From the NCBI RefSeq assembly GCF_001625195.1, contig NC_054391.1, positions 248,001 through 312,000 of the forward strand: a stretch of DNA of 64,000 bases, given 5' to 3'. This DNA is from Drechmeria coniospora. Its lineage: Eukaryota; Ascomycota; Sordariomycetes; Hypocreales; Ophiocordycipitaceae. The notes beneath the pieces were generated by a model. It saw only the letters and a program-made list of their open reading frames with translations. It made no database searches and was not told where the DNA came from. Position numbers and translations under genes: made by a program. Positions 55,045 to 64,000 of this stretch are shown piece after piece (position 1 is the stretch's first letter; every line of letters begins with the position of its first letter).

Positions 55045-55740
55045 TGTTAAAATACCAGTATTTATACTAGTAAGACTACCCAAATAGGATACTATCCCAT
55101 CGTTACTGCTAATAGCAGTAACTGCTAGCAGTATTGCTGCTAGCCAATATACTATACTATACTGCGAGTATAAGTAAGTATATCGAGTTGACCAATAGTA
55201 TACAACATACTACTTCTCCTTGCTACGACTCGGAGCGACTGGTGGTAGTACTACTGCTAGCCAATCTAATTCTACTATACGACCTGCACTTGTAGTATCC
55301 AGTCGACTACTTGAGCCAATTGATCAGAATACTAATTGCCATTCTCTTAAGCGCTACTAGCCGTTGCTAGCCAGTAGTACTACTGCTAGCAACTTCAACT
55401 ATATTACAGGGACGACCAAGCAGGTGACCTACTGTATAGTACGATGGACTGGCCACCTGACCTGACAGACTCGTATACGCGCATATTATTATGGCAGCTA
55501 TAGTCTCGACCCAGGCATATAAAAGGCCATAAATGTATTACCTTGTAAGCATAAATAGTCCCAGTTCCCTTGTACTCTACTTAATATAATCGCATTTCTT
55601 CCGTATAGTTTGACATACCCAAATTTGCACTCTTGCCCAGTCACTAACTGGTGCCGATTTTACTGTTACTAACAGCGTGATTGATTCCCTAGTCCGTACG
55701 ATACACTTCGGCTACCCCTACTTCTCGCGCACAAATTGCA
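55045..55740 (+). mobile_element. Copia solo LTR, copy B, with 5-bp target duplication
   Basis: Begins TGTTAAAATACC and ends AAATTGCA (TG...CA), 696 bp. It is flanked by identical ATAAT at 55040-55044 and 55741-55745, a canonical 5-bp target-site duplication. It sits inside the coding part of another copia relic, so it inserted later and then lost its internal region by LTR-LTR recombination, or the element was always a solo insertion product. Confidence 0.92.
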
Positions 55741-55791
55741 ATAATAAGGATATGAAATCCTGGTCTGAAGTCGAAGTTGGAAAAATACATA

Positions 55792-55891
55792 AGTAGTAGT
55801 ACTACTAGCAGTTGCTACTAGTAGCGCAACAATAGGACAGTATCCTTCCTATTTGGCTAGTCTTACTAGTATAAATACTAGTATTTTAACA
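55792..55891 (-). mobile_element. Inverted LTR 5'-end fragment
   Basis: About 100 bp; the reverse complement begins TGTTAAAATACTAGTATTTA and continues ...ATAGGA. It lies 50 bp after LTR copy B in opposite orientation and interrupts the copia coding sequence between MKSWSEVEV and the RT. Confidence 0.85.
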
Positions 55892-56998
55892 CTAACAGCT
55901 TCGATTGATTCCCTGATGGGTTTGGTTTCCTAGTTCATGCAACGACACTTCCACTACACCCCTTTCTCGTACTTATCTGTACGCAAATTTCGAGAGGCAT
56001 ACGTCTATAAATTCGATAAACACGGTCACTACAAAAAGTGTAACGCAAGGTTAGTTGTACGAGGCGATCAACAGCAACGTACAACCGAAAATACCTACGC
56101 AGTTACACTGGCTGGGAGGTCGTTTCGGACCCTTATGTCTATAGCTGCCCGATTTAACCTCGAACTACTACAATACGATGCCGTAAATGCGTTTGTAAAT
56201 GCATCTCTAGACGAAATAGTCTATATGAAATTGCTACCTGGTTACGGTCATCAAGGTATAAGACTACTATTAAATAAAGTACAATATGGGCTACGAAAGT
56301 CTCCCTTATTGTAGTACCGCGAATTAACAAGTACGTTGCGGAAAATTGGGTTCAAAAGCATACCTCACGAGCCCTACTGCCTAACCTACAGTCGGATTAT
56401 TGTATTCTTCTAGGGTTAATTGAGGATAAATTAAATGCGGACCTAGTAGTACAGTCGCTACAGCACAAGTACCAACTGACAGGAGGAAATAACCTACAGT
56501 GGTTCCTTAGTATTGAGATTATTAGAGATAGGAAAAAACAGTTAATTAAGCTATCACAAGCCTTATATATTAATAAAATCGGTCAACCAGCTACAACAAG
56601 GCCAAGGCACGATACACCAATAGCTATTACAGAATTATTTCTATTTAACTTTGCAGCTAGTTATACCAATATTCAACGATACCAAGTGAAATTCGGATCC
56701 CTAATACATGCAGTTATTGAAACAAGCCCTAATATAGCGTTTGAAATATTACGGCTAGCACGTTATAATAGTAACCCTTGCCCAGAACACCATAACGCTG
56801 TTGATCGTGCTATTTGTTACCTACTATATACACAAGATAGATCCCTACAACTGGGGGGTGCAAATACTTCGAAATCGGTAGTAATGCCTTGTTTGCAGAT
56901 AATACGCTTAATCGGAAAAGCAAACAAGCATATACAATGAAGCTATTTGGAGGACTAGTTAGTTGGCGTACTAACAAGCAAGAAACTGTAACTATATC

Positions 56999-57650
56999 TG
57001 TTAAAATACTAGTATTTATACTAGAAAGACTACCCAAATAGGATACTATCATATTATTGCTGCTACTAGTAGCAACTGCCAGGAGTACTACTACTAGCAA
57101 ATATACGATACTATACTGCGAGTATAAGTAAGTATACAGAGTTGACTGATAGTATACAACATACTATTTCTCCGAACTACGACTCGGAGCGACTGGCGGC
57201 AGTACTACTGCCAGCCAACTTACTACTACCAGCCCACTTACTACTACAATACGACCTGTACATGTAGTATCCAGTCGACTACCTGAGCCAATTAATCGGA
57301 ATGCCAATTGCCATTCTCCCAATCGCTACTGGCCATTGCCAGCCTACAGTACTACTGCGGGCAATCAAACCATTGTGCGACCGAAACGGCAATCAAACCA
57401 TGGTATGACTGCACAAGCCACAATCTGGACCTACAAGGTACTACTCTGTAGGCATAAATAGCCGTACTTCCCTTGCACTTTGGATAGAAAAAAAATCGCA
57501 TTCGTTTGTATGATTTGGCACCCCCAAGTTTGCATTCTTATCCAGTTACTAACTGGCACCCATTTTGCTGTTACTAACAGCGTGATTGATTCCCTGGTCC
57601 GTGCGATACACTTCCACTACTTCCTCCTCTTGCGCACACAAATTGCAAGA
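56999..57650 (+). mobile_element. Copia solo LTR, copy C
   Basis: Begins TGTTAAAATACTAGTATTTA and ends near AAATTGCAAGA. It splits the RNase H coding sequence of the host copia element between ETVTIS and PTEAELLALS. The flanks ATATC (56994-56998) and ATATG (57651-57655) are a near-match that could be a mutated target duplication. Confidence 0.88.
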
Positions 57651-58126
57651 ATATGCCCTACAGAAGCCGAATTACTAGCTTTATCCCAGGCAGCTGGGGA
57701 ATCAATTTATATTAGTCGACTTATTGCAAACCTATAAGTGACACTAGACGACCCAAAGTTACAATATAGTGCGATAATAAGCAAACTATCCGACTTATTA
57801 TAAATAAAATTACTATATTTAAAACGGCATGTAGATATACAATACTGCTGGATTAGAAAAAAATTGCCCGTATAATAGTAAAAGTCAAATATACACATAC
57901 AGCAGAAATTATGGCTGATGGCCTTACAAAAGCCCTACAAGGGGAACGATTTAAAGACTTATTTATCAAACTAGTCTAATTGATATTCCTAACCGGATGA
58001 AAAATCGTCAATTATCTCAGCATACAACAGAGCAAATTGGAGAATTTATCCAACAACAAGCCGAATAATCATACAACAGCAACTAAGTAGAACGGTTACT
58101 CTTTTCTCTACTACCTAGGGTTTTTG

Positions 58127-58230
58127 ATAAGGACTGTAAATATTATTACTCTTTCCCTATTACCTAGGGTTTTAGTAAGGATTTTAACTACCTACTTATA
58201 CAGCCTTTAGAACGGTACCTTACTAAAGAC
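58127..58230. repeat. Copia 3'-flanking relic, inverted copy at 50514-50615
   Basis: Contains two related phrases CTACCTAGGGTTTTTGATAAGGA and TTACCTAGGGTTTTAGTAAGGA spaced about 50 bp apart, and matches the reverse complement of 50514-50615. Confidence 0.8.
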
Positions 58231-58249
58231 TTGGTACCATTGGTGGTAT

Positions 58250-58492
58250 ATCAGAAGATCGGCCGTTACACAGTGTAAAAAGTGTAAGTTCATACTATTT
58301 ACACTGTAGTAATACACTAAAAGTAGTGTAGTGGATATACTTACTTCTAGCCACAGTAGACTACTATTCGATAGACCCACTAGCCACAGTGAACTACTAT
58401 TCGATAGACCCACTAGCCACAGTAGATTACTATAAGTCTAAATCATACGAGTCGGTTGACGAGTCGGTTTACGAGTCCACTTAGAATAAGGA
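58250..58492. repeat. ~245-bp direct repeat module, copy 1
   Basis: Shares with 58681-58930 the phrases AGTGTAAGTTCATACTATTTACAC, ACACTAAAAGTAGT, AAGTCTAAATCATACGAGTCGG and the short tandem GACGAGTCGGTT. A weaker relative is at 50805-50890. Inside, the phrase CACTAGCCACAGT is itself repeated three times. Confidence 0.85.
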
Positions 58493-58496
58493 CACA

Positions 58497-58670
58497 TGTT
58501 ACGGAGTCGCTAGGCGACTGCTCTAGGACTCTCAATGATGTTTATTAGAGGACTTGAAGAAGGGAAAACTACTTGACAGTTAGGGCTTCTAGATTATGTG
58601 CGTTCCTCCAGTGGGTCCGTTGGTCCCTCTATCTTGTGTCCCATATCGGGCTAAGCCCGATACCATAACA
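58497..58670. mobile_element. Short TGTTA/TAACA element, copy 1
   Basis: Starts TGTTACGGAGTCGC and ends CGATACCATAACA, so the ends are imperfect inverted repeats. 174 bp with no coding capacity. No target duplication is visible; the element is flanked by the two 245-bp modules. Confidence 0.85.
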
Positions 58671-58680
58671 GGAATTGTCA

Positions 58681-58930
58681 GAGGATCGGCTGTTATAAAG
58701 TTTAATAAGTGTAAGTTCATACTATTTACACCATATTAGTACACTAAAAGTAGTATCGTAGACGTACCACTGATTACAGCAGACTACTATACAGTAGATC
58801 TACTAGCCCCAGTGGACTACTATATAGTGGACCCAGTATCTACAGTGGATTACCATAAGTCTAAATCATACGAGTCGGTTGACGAGTCGGTTGACGAGTC
58901 GGTTTACGAGTCGACTTAAAATAAGGACAG
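58681..58930. repeat. ~245-bp direct repeat module, copy 2
   Basis: Second copy of the 58250-58492 module, with an extra GACGAGTCGGTT unit and several substitutions. Confidence 0.85.
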
Positions 58931-59165
58931 TCTCAATATGTAAACTAGAATAATAAGATATATCCTGCTTGACCCAACTAAGACTAGGAGGTAGAGGAAA
59001 TACTATCAATTATTCAATCCATATATTCGTAATCCGTTCGACAATAACAGAAGTCATTGTATTTTATTTATCAAACTTCTAATAGAAATAACCGTAGAAA
59101 TACTTCCCTAATAGAATATACACAATATACAATACATTCAAGTTCCCGAATAAATTATATACTAG

Positions 59166-59338
59166 TGTTACGGAGTCGCTAGGCGACTGCTCTAGGACTC
59201 TCAATGATATTTATTAAAAGACTTGAAGAAGGGAAACCTATTTGACAGTTAGGGCTTCTAGTTTATGTGCGTTCCTCCAGTGGGTCCGTTAGTCCTTCCA
59301 TCTTGTATCCCATATCGGGCTAACCCGATACCATAACA
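59166..59338. mobile_element. Short TGTTA/TAACA element, copy 2
   Basis: 173 bp, about 93% identical by eye to copy 1. CTAG precedes it and CTAG follows one base after the end, a possible 4-bp target duplication. Confidence 0.85.
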
Positions 59339-60007
59339 GCTAGTAGATCAATATTGAATACTGGGTTTACAATATATGGTCAAGGTTTACAGTAAATACT
59401 GTAACGGGCGTAAAGCTTAGTTTGGATAGCAAGACGACTGAATAATGCAGCAAGGACTTGCCCCCTCCCGAATACTTTGCTGTTTTTCTAACAAAGAATT
59501 CTCCTTACATAGTAGGAGGTTAAGAAATTTTATAACAGATTGTACCTAATCTGTATACTAATAATACCAGCTGTTTATAGGGAGTGTAAACCAAGATGGG
59601 GCAGCCGTACGTACGCAGAATAGGCCGAATAATACATAACTCTAGCCATGTATCGCTTTCAGTACTGTTTATTAAGTAATATCGTAATGCATCTGCTTAA
59701 ACTATCTTACCAAGGTACAGTAGTAATTACTTAATCGGCTCTAATAACAAATATACTGAATCGGTCCACTTGGTAATATACATTAAGTAGCCAGGCGATT
59801 CTTAGGCCTATTCTAAAAATCTGCCCAAACTATAATATTAGATCAGGTATTCGAGACATTCCTAGGATTTGTCCTTTAGTACGTAATACCCTAGCCCGTC
59901 TTCACTTTCCATATCGAATAGACCACACAATACTACTGTTATATTACTAACCTCGTTAAGATTCTCTTTAGTATATTGTCCCATTAAGGAATGCTATGCA
60001 GTAGTAA

Positions 60008-60185
60008 TGTTACGGAGTTACTAGGCAGCTACTCTATGTATCTTAGTGAAGTTTATTAAAAGACTTAAAGAAAGAAAGACTACTTATCTATTATGGCTTC
60101 CATTTCTGTATGCACCCCTTTAGTAAGTCTGTTGTCTCCCCTCAGTCTTATATCATATAACCAGGGTTAGCCCAGTACCGTAACA
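60008..60185. mobile_element. Short TGTTA/TAACA element, copy 3
   Basis: 178 bp, starts TGTTACGGAGTTAC and ends CAGTACCGTAACA, flanked on both sides by GTAA (60004-60007 and 60186-60189). More diverged than copies 1 and 2, mainly by C-to-T-like and G-to-A-like differences. Confidence 0.85.
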
Positions 60186-60305
60186 GTAATTCATTAATAC
60201 AACCTCCATAATATTTGGCTTCTTAAAAGTCGGTAGAAGGAAGTTGTTCGTAATTTAGCCATAGAGTCAACGCATATTCATAAACCAATTACTGATTTTT
60301 CTCCG

Positions 60306-61065
60306 CTGAATTAGCCGCTATACGTACAGAATCTTGCTTAATTCTTACTCTTTAAAACACCAGGCTGCCTAGCTTTCTTTATAGGTCCTTTGCTTTAAAC
60401 ATCTCGAAGCTTTTAGCTTAGCTAGTAGGCATAGTACTTAACCATTTACTAATTATTCTTGACTAAATTAGCTGCTATACGTACAGGATTTTGCTTAACT
60501 CTTACTCCTTGAAATACTAGGCTGCGTAGCTTTCTTTATAGATCCTGATCTTTAAGCATCCTGAAACTTTCAGTTTAACTAGTATGCATAGTACTTAAAT
60601 GTTTACTAATTGTTCTCGGCTAAATTGGCCGCTATACGCACAGAACTTTGCTTAATTCTTGCTCTTTAAAACACCAGACTGCGTAGCTTTCTTCATAGGT
60701 CCTTTGCTTTAAAGATATCGAAACTTTCAGGTCAGCTAATATACATAGTACTTAACCATTTACTGATTAATGGTTAAGATAGCTGCTATACGTACAGGAT
60801 TTTGCTTAACTCTTACTCTTTAAAACACCAGGCTGCATAGCTTTCTTCATAGGTCTTTTGCTCTAAATATATCGAAACTTTTAGGTCAGCTAGTATGCAT
60901 AGTACTTAACTATTTACTGATTATTCTCAGCTAAATTGGCTGCTATACGTACAGGATTTTACTTAACTCTTACTCTTTAAAACACTACTCTGCGTAGCTT
61001 TCTTTATAGGTCCTTTGCTTTAAACATCTTCCAAACTTCAGGTCAGCTAGTATACATAGTACTTA
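60306..61065. repeat. Five-copy tandem array of ~150-160 bp units
   Basis: Units containing GCTATACGTACAGGATTTTG, ACTCTTTAAAACACCAGGCT and GCATAGTACTTAACCATTTA start at about 60310, 60471, 60631, 60783 and 60945. Divergence between units is roughly 10%, so the array is not young. No coding potential. Confidence 0.92.
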
Positions 61066-62487
61066 CAAACTAATCATTGTTAAGAAAGTCGAAAATCGTT
61101 GTATTGACCTTTATTGTATTGTTATTTCTAACCAGTCATAATAAGGGGCAGCTTTTGGAGTCGAAATGGAAACCCTAAGCGGGTAAATGCAGGGACGCGT
61201 AGGGCGGGTACCGTTTAGCGGGCAGCGCGAGCGAAAAGGTACTTAAGGTTGGGATTGTCCAGTCGGAACGGTGCAGTTGGAAAGATCGGCTACAGTGCAG
61301 TCTGCAGTAATAAAACTTTACCTACTGTACGAGCGGGTGAAATCGGTCTAAAGATATTAAGTTTGAATTGCTGTAACGGTTCTCGGGGACTTGTAATTAA
61401 TTCGCAACGTTTAATCAGGTTATTGGCATTGTTAGCTATTGGTCGGCAGTCGAAGGTAGAGGTAAAAAAAAATCGGGCTAGGCAGGCTACAGTATATATA
61501 TAAAGAGGAGGCATATTGAATCCATGACTAACACAACCAGTTGGATAATTTATGCACCTATTTACATTACCTACTTACCGACTTGTATTCAACTGCATGG
61601 ATAATGCGATTATTGTATGTATATTTTGACCAAGGCAAGTTAATACATAAGCAAAGTAACCTAGACTAGGATTAAGTAGGACGCATTAGCGCAACCTCTG
61701 TTTTCCTCCTTTTATACTAGTTTGATTTATTGAAAGAGATCTCTTGATACCAGTTCCCCCCAGAACCGAACTAACACAATGCGTATACTTGGATACCCAA
61801 GAGAGTTACTGCTTTGGGACGATATTGCCACTATTAAAAGTTCTAGAGCCGTCTTTGTATCGTTATATATCGACATCCGATTTATCAACTACAGTTTCGC
61901 TGTTGCATCAAGTTCCTTATAAAGGATCATCCGGATATATATAATCCAGACGCTCTAATGCTTATGCCTCGTTCTCTTGTACATATTGTATCACTACGCT
62001 AATTCCTTTAGAGTTTACTGCTCTGTCCCCAAACCTAGAATAATAGAAAACTCTTGTGCCATGCTGACTGGTCATAAACTGTATAATTTGGAACGCACTT
62101 AGCAAAAGGATATTTAAACTAGGGCAACTTTAACTCAGCCAGCAAAATTCACTTGGTCAAATCTATTGGAGAACACACTACGGCCCCCATTGTCGAGATT
62201 ACGAATACGAAGCCTGTTGTAGTTAGCTGAAAATTGAGAGGAGTACAAGTAAACGTACGTAAACTTCTGAACGGAGGAGCAGATGCATATAATTCCTCGT
62301 ACTTGGGCCCGATTTTTATAGACTAAGCGTATAAATACAAAAGCGTTTCCCTGCGAAAATTGAATAGCAGATAGTTAAGTAGCTATAATCTTCGGTGTCT
62401 CGAAACGTCAAAAACGAGGTCTGCCAAACGGTTCGATAGTTTTTCCCGCTTGTATTACTCTTGTTATGCTACAAGGATAGCTATAGT
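61066..62487. other. Unannotated AT-rich stretch
   Basis: No gene is recognised. Positions 61150-61500 are locally GC-richer (GACGCGTAGGGCGGGTACCG) and look unlike the surroundings but match nothing I know. Positions 61617-61690 repeat sequence from 50625-50700. Confidence 0.35.
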
Positions 62488-62675
62488 ACTTCTCTATAGA
62501 CAAATGCATTAAGCCGATGGAAGTTTGAGGCAATAACAGGTTTGTAATGCCCTTAGATGTTCTGGGCCGCACGCGCACTACACTGACGTGGCCAGCGAGT
62601 ACTCCCTTGGCCGGAAGGCCCGGGTAATCTTATTAAACCACGTCGTACTGGGGATAGAGCATTGAAATTATTTGC
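62488..62675 (+). rRNA. Isolated 18S rRNA fragment (3' domain), divergent
   Basis: Clear match to the 3' major domain of fungal small-subunit rRNA: AAGCCGATGGAAGTTTGAGG, CAATAACAGG, AATGCCCTTAGATGTTCTGG, GCCGCACGCGC, CCAGCGAGTACTCCCTTGGC, GGCCCGGGTAATCTT and GGGGATAGAGCATTG. Similarity fades before about 62488 and after about 62675; the expected TTCAACGAGGAAT continuation is absent. A helix whose strands are AGAG and CTCT in Hypocreales reads GTGG and CCAC here, so pairing is kept. It cannot be a complete rRNA gene. Confidence 0.88.
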
Positions 62676-64000
62676 GCGTAGCGTTTACGCGCTCCTCTAA
62701 AGTTCCAGTGTACCAATACAACGTAGTTTGTATTCGTATACGTAGTAATAGGGGCCGGGGAGTATTCTCTAATAGCCCTTGGCTTTTCAATAGTTGAACT
62801 CAGTTTCCCCTTTCAACATCCCATTTCGAGGTAGGTTTGAAACCATACAACTACAGCATATGACCAGTCAATAAGGAGCAAAAGGTTTTCTGTTGTTCTA
62901 GGTTTGGTGGCAGTAATCTTTATGTGAAATATTATACATGCTGATTACTACACTACCCAACCGATATCGTAAGGCTAACTGTTAGTAGCCAACCAGGCCA
63001 GCCAGCCAGTATAGCGCGCTTGACGGGCGTTGATTGTGCTGTGCCTCGTACATGTAAGTACAGGTGGTTACGTAAAAGTTGAGCCACTCGCTCCTCGACG
63101 ATCGAAGTAAGAACAATAAAGCGCGGGATATTGTTTATCGGATAACATGCAATGCTTCCTGCCTAATCGTACTAGTTGACATTTTGAGTTCTGATAGTTT
63201 TTGACGGCCCACCCTAGGGATAATGTCACATCCCGTCTGGTACTCTTTACCCAACAATTAAGCTTTATAAGTCACGCAACAAGGGGGGGGGGGCACAATA
63301 ATTAAGTCTTTCGTACCAATTGGCATGTGATATCCTTTACGAGACAACCCGATTAGGTAGTAGTATATGTAGTGATTGATCATTGCTAGCTTCGACTAGT
63401 CATTTTAACTTTGCCCGGAGCTACGGGATATACTTGCGGTACAGACTGATAATGCAAATAACGAGCAGTCTAATCCGAAGAATGTACGGGACATATAAAA
63501 GGATTGCATCAATGCATAAGTAGGCTTGGGAAGGGCATCTCATCACAATACTTTACTAAAGATTATACAACAATACCGTTTTATGCTATTGTTTTAGTAG
63601 TACATATCCTATCTCTAACAGTAGTTACTTTTGAACTGCTTTACCAAAGTTTTATATTAACTATATATACATATAACTCTCTGAAATCGGCCGTATAATT
63701 GCACTCTGGTGCATAGCAAATACATAATGCATCTTAAACATTTAGTAAAATTAGCTATCTTTCAGTTATGTATAAACCTTGCTTATGGACAAAAGGCCCA
63801 GTACGATAATAAAGGCACTGTAATTGTTGAGTTTCAGCCATTTCAGATTATTTGCTCCGGAACGACTATAGAAAGCTATAATATTCAGTATAGCATGCCC
63901 ATCTGCTCCCCGCCTTATCAGTGTCGTAAAGCTAACACAAGGGCCAGAACATACACTTCATACAGGCTAACCACTTTTACGGGACCATATACTACTATTA
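62676..64000. other. Unannotated AT-rich window end
   Basis: Immediately after the rRNA fragment is a perfect 7-bp hairpin (GCGCGTA/TACGCGC around 62673-62691). A run of 11 G occurs at about 63283-63293. No gene is supported up to the end of the window. Confidence 0.35.

Larger units (their letters stand above)
54865..57979 (+). pseudogene. Ty1/copia retrotransposon polyprotein relic (RT and RNase H), split by insertions
   Basis: Discontinuous coding pieces are in copia pol order: a pre-RT segment at 54880-55044 (ending AELDHLQSHN), MKSWSEVEV at 55752-55790, then the reverse transcriptase start YKFDKHGHYKKCNARLVVRG with TYAVTLAGRSFRTLMSIAAR and QYDAVNAFVNA (55937-56314), further RT at 56315-56990 with stops and frame changes, and the RNase H end TEAELLALSQAAGESIYISR (57660-57740) and GLTKALQGERFKDL, stop at 57979. 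It is interrupted by an LTR at 55045-55740, an inverted LTR piece at 55792-55891 and an LTR at 56999-57650. Gag and integrase are not seen. Stops such as TTG-TAG at 56312 show it is dead. Confidence 0.9.

Noticed and set aside
61150..61500. GC-richer island tested by eye as 18S or 28S rRNA or a tRNA cluster
   Set aside because: No recognisable rRNA core sequence or complete tRNA arms.
1..64000. Search for telomere repeats (TTAGGG arrays) to place the region at a chromosome end
   Set aside because: Only isolated single TTAGGG/CCCTAA words were seen, no array.

Overview
The window reads as chromosomal DNA of a filamentous ascomycete. The genes carry short introns of about 50-120 bp with GTACGT/GTGAGT-type donors, CTAAC/CTGAC branch sites and YAG acceptors. 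They encode fungus-specific families: a Zn2Cys6 transcription factor, an F-box protein, secreted proteins of the DUF7029/DUF7223 type, a DUF5722 glycosidase, a heat-labile-enterotoxin-like ADP-ribosyltransferase and a Spok-type nuclease/kinase protein. The secreted enterotoxin A-chain family is expanded in insect- and nematode-pathogenic Hypocreales, so such a fungus is my best inference; the species cannot be fixed from this sequence.

Two compartments are visible. Positions 1 to about 16,900 are GC-rich and gene-bearing: a small secreted protein (608-1130, +), a five-exon Zn2Cys6 regulator (1819-4270, -), a multi-exon secreted protein with a suspicious C8 tract (6645-7625, +), an F-box protein (9014-10357, +), a 704-residue secreted protein (10677-12855, -) and a 533-residue secreted protein (15251-16928, +). 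The spacers are full of GTAC-containing words and minisatellites. From about 16,900 to the end the DNA becomes AT-rich and repeat-laden. It holds isolated genes, almost all predicted to be secreted, among duplicated and decayed copies: a broken HDDC2-like gene (18268-18900), secreted proteins at 19153-19947, 23880-24683, 30401-31576 and 42297-43250, the ADP-ribosyltransferase (33738-34835) and the DUF5722 protein (46752-49385).

The most interesting gene is at 35584-37905 (-). It is an intact 773-residue protein with the whole layout of the Podospora Spok spore killers: N-terminal coiled coil, PD-(D/E)xK nuclease core, Cys/His cluster and kinase-like domain. It is a candidate single-gene poison-antidote meiotic driver sitting in an accessory, duplicated region.

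The last 10 kb (54.5-64 kb) hold no intact gene. They contain a Ty1/copia polyprotein split by LTR insertions (one solo LTR with a perfect 5-bp target duplication), three copies of a 173-178 bp TGTTA...TAACA element, a five-copy tandem array of about 158 bp, and an isolated 18S rRNA fragment with paired compensatory changes. At least three segmental duplications link 23-27 kb, 28.8-31.6 kb with 41.5-45.7 kb, and 38.9-39.6 kb with 45.8-46.5 kb. One arm of the second duplication carries an extra secreted-protein gene.
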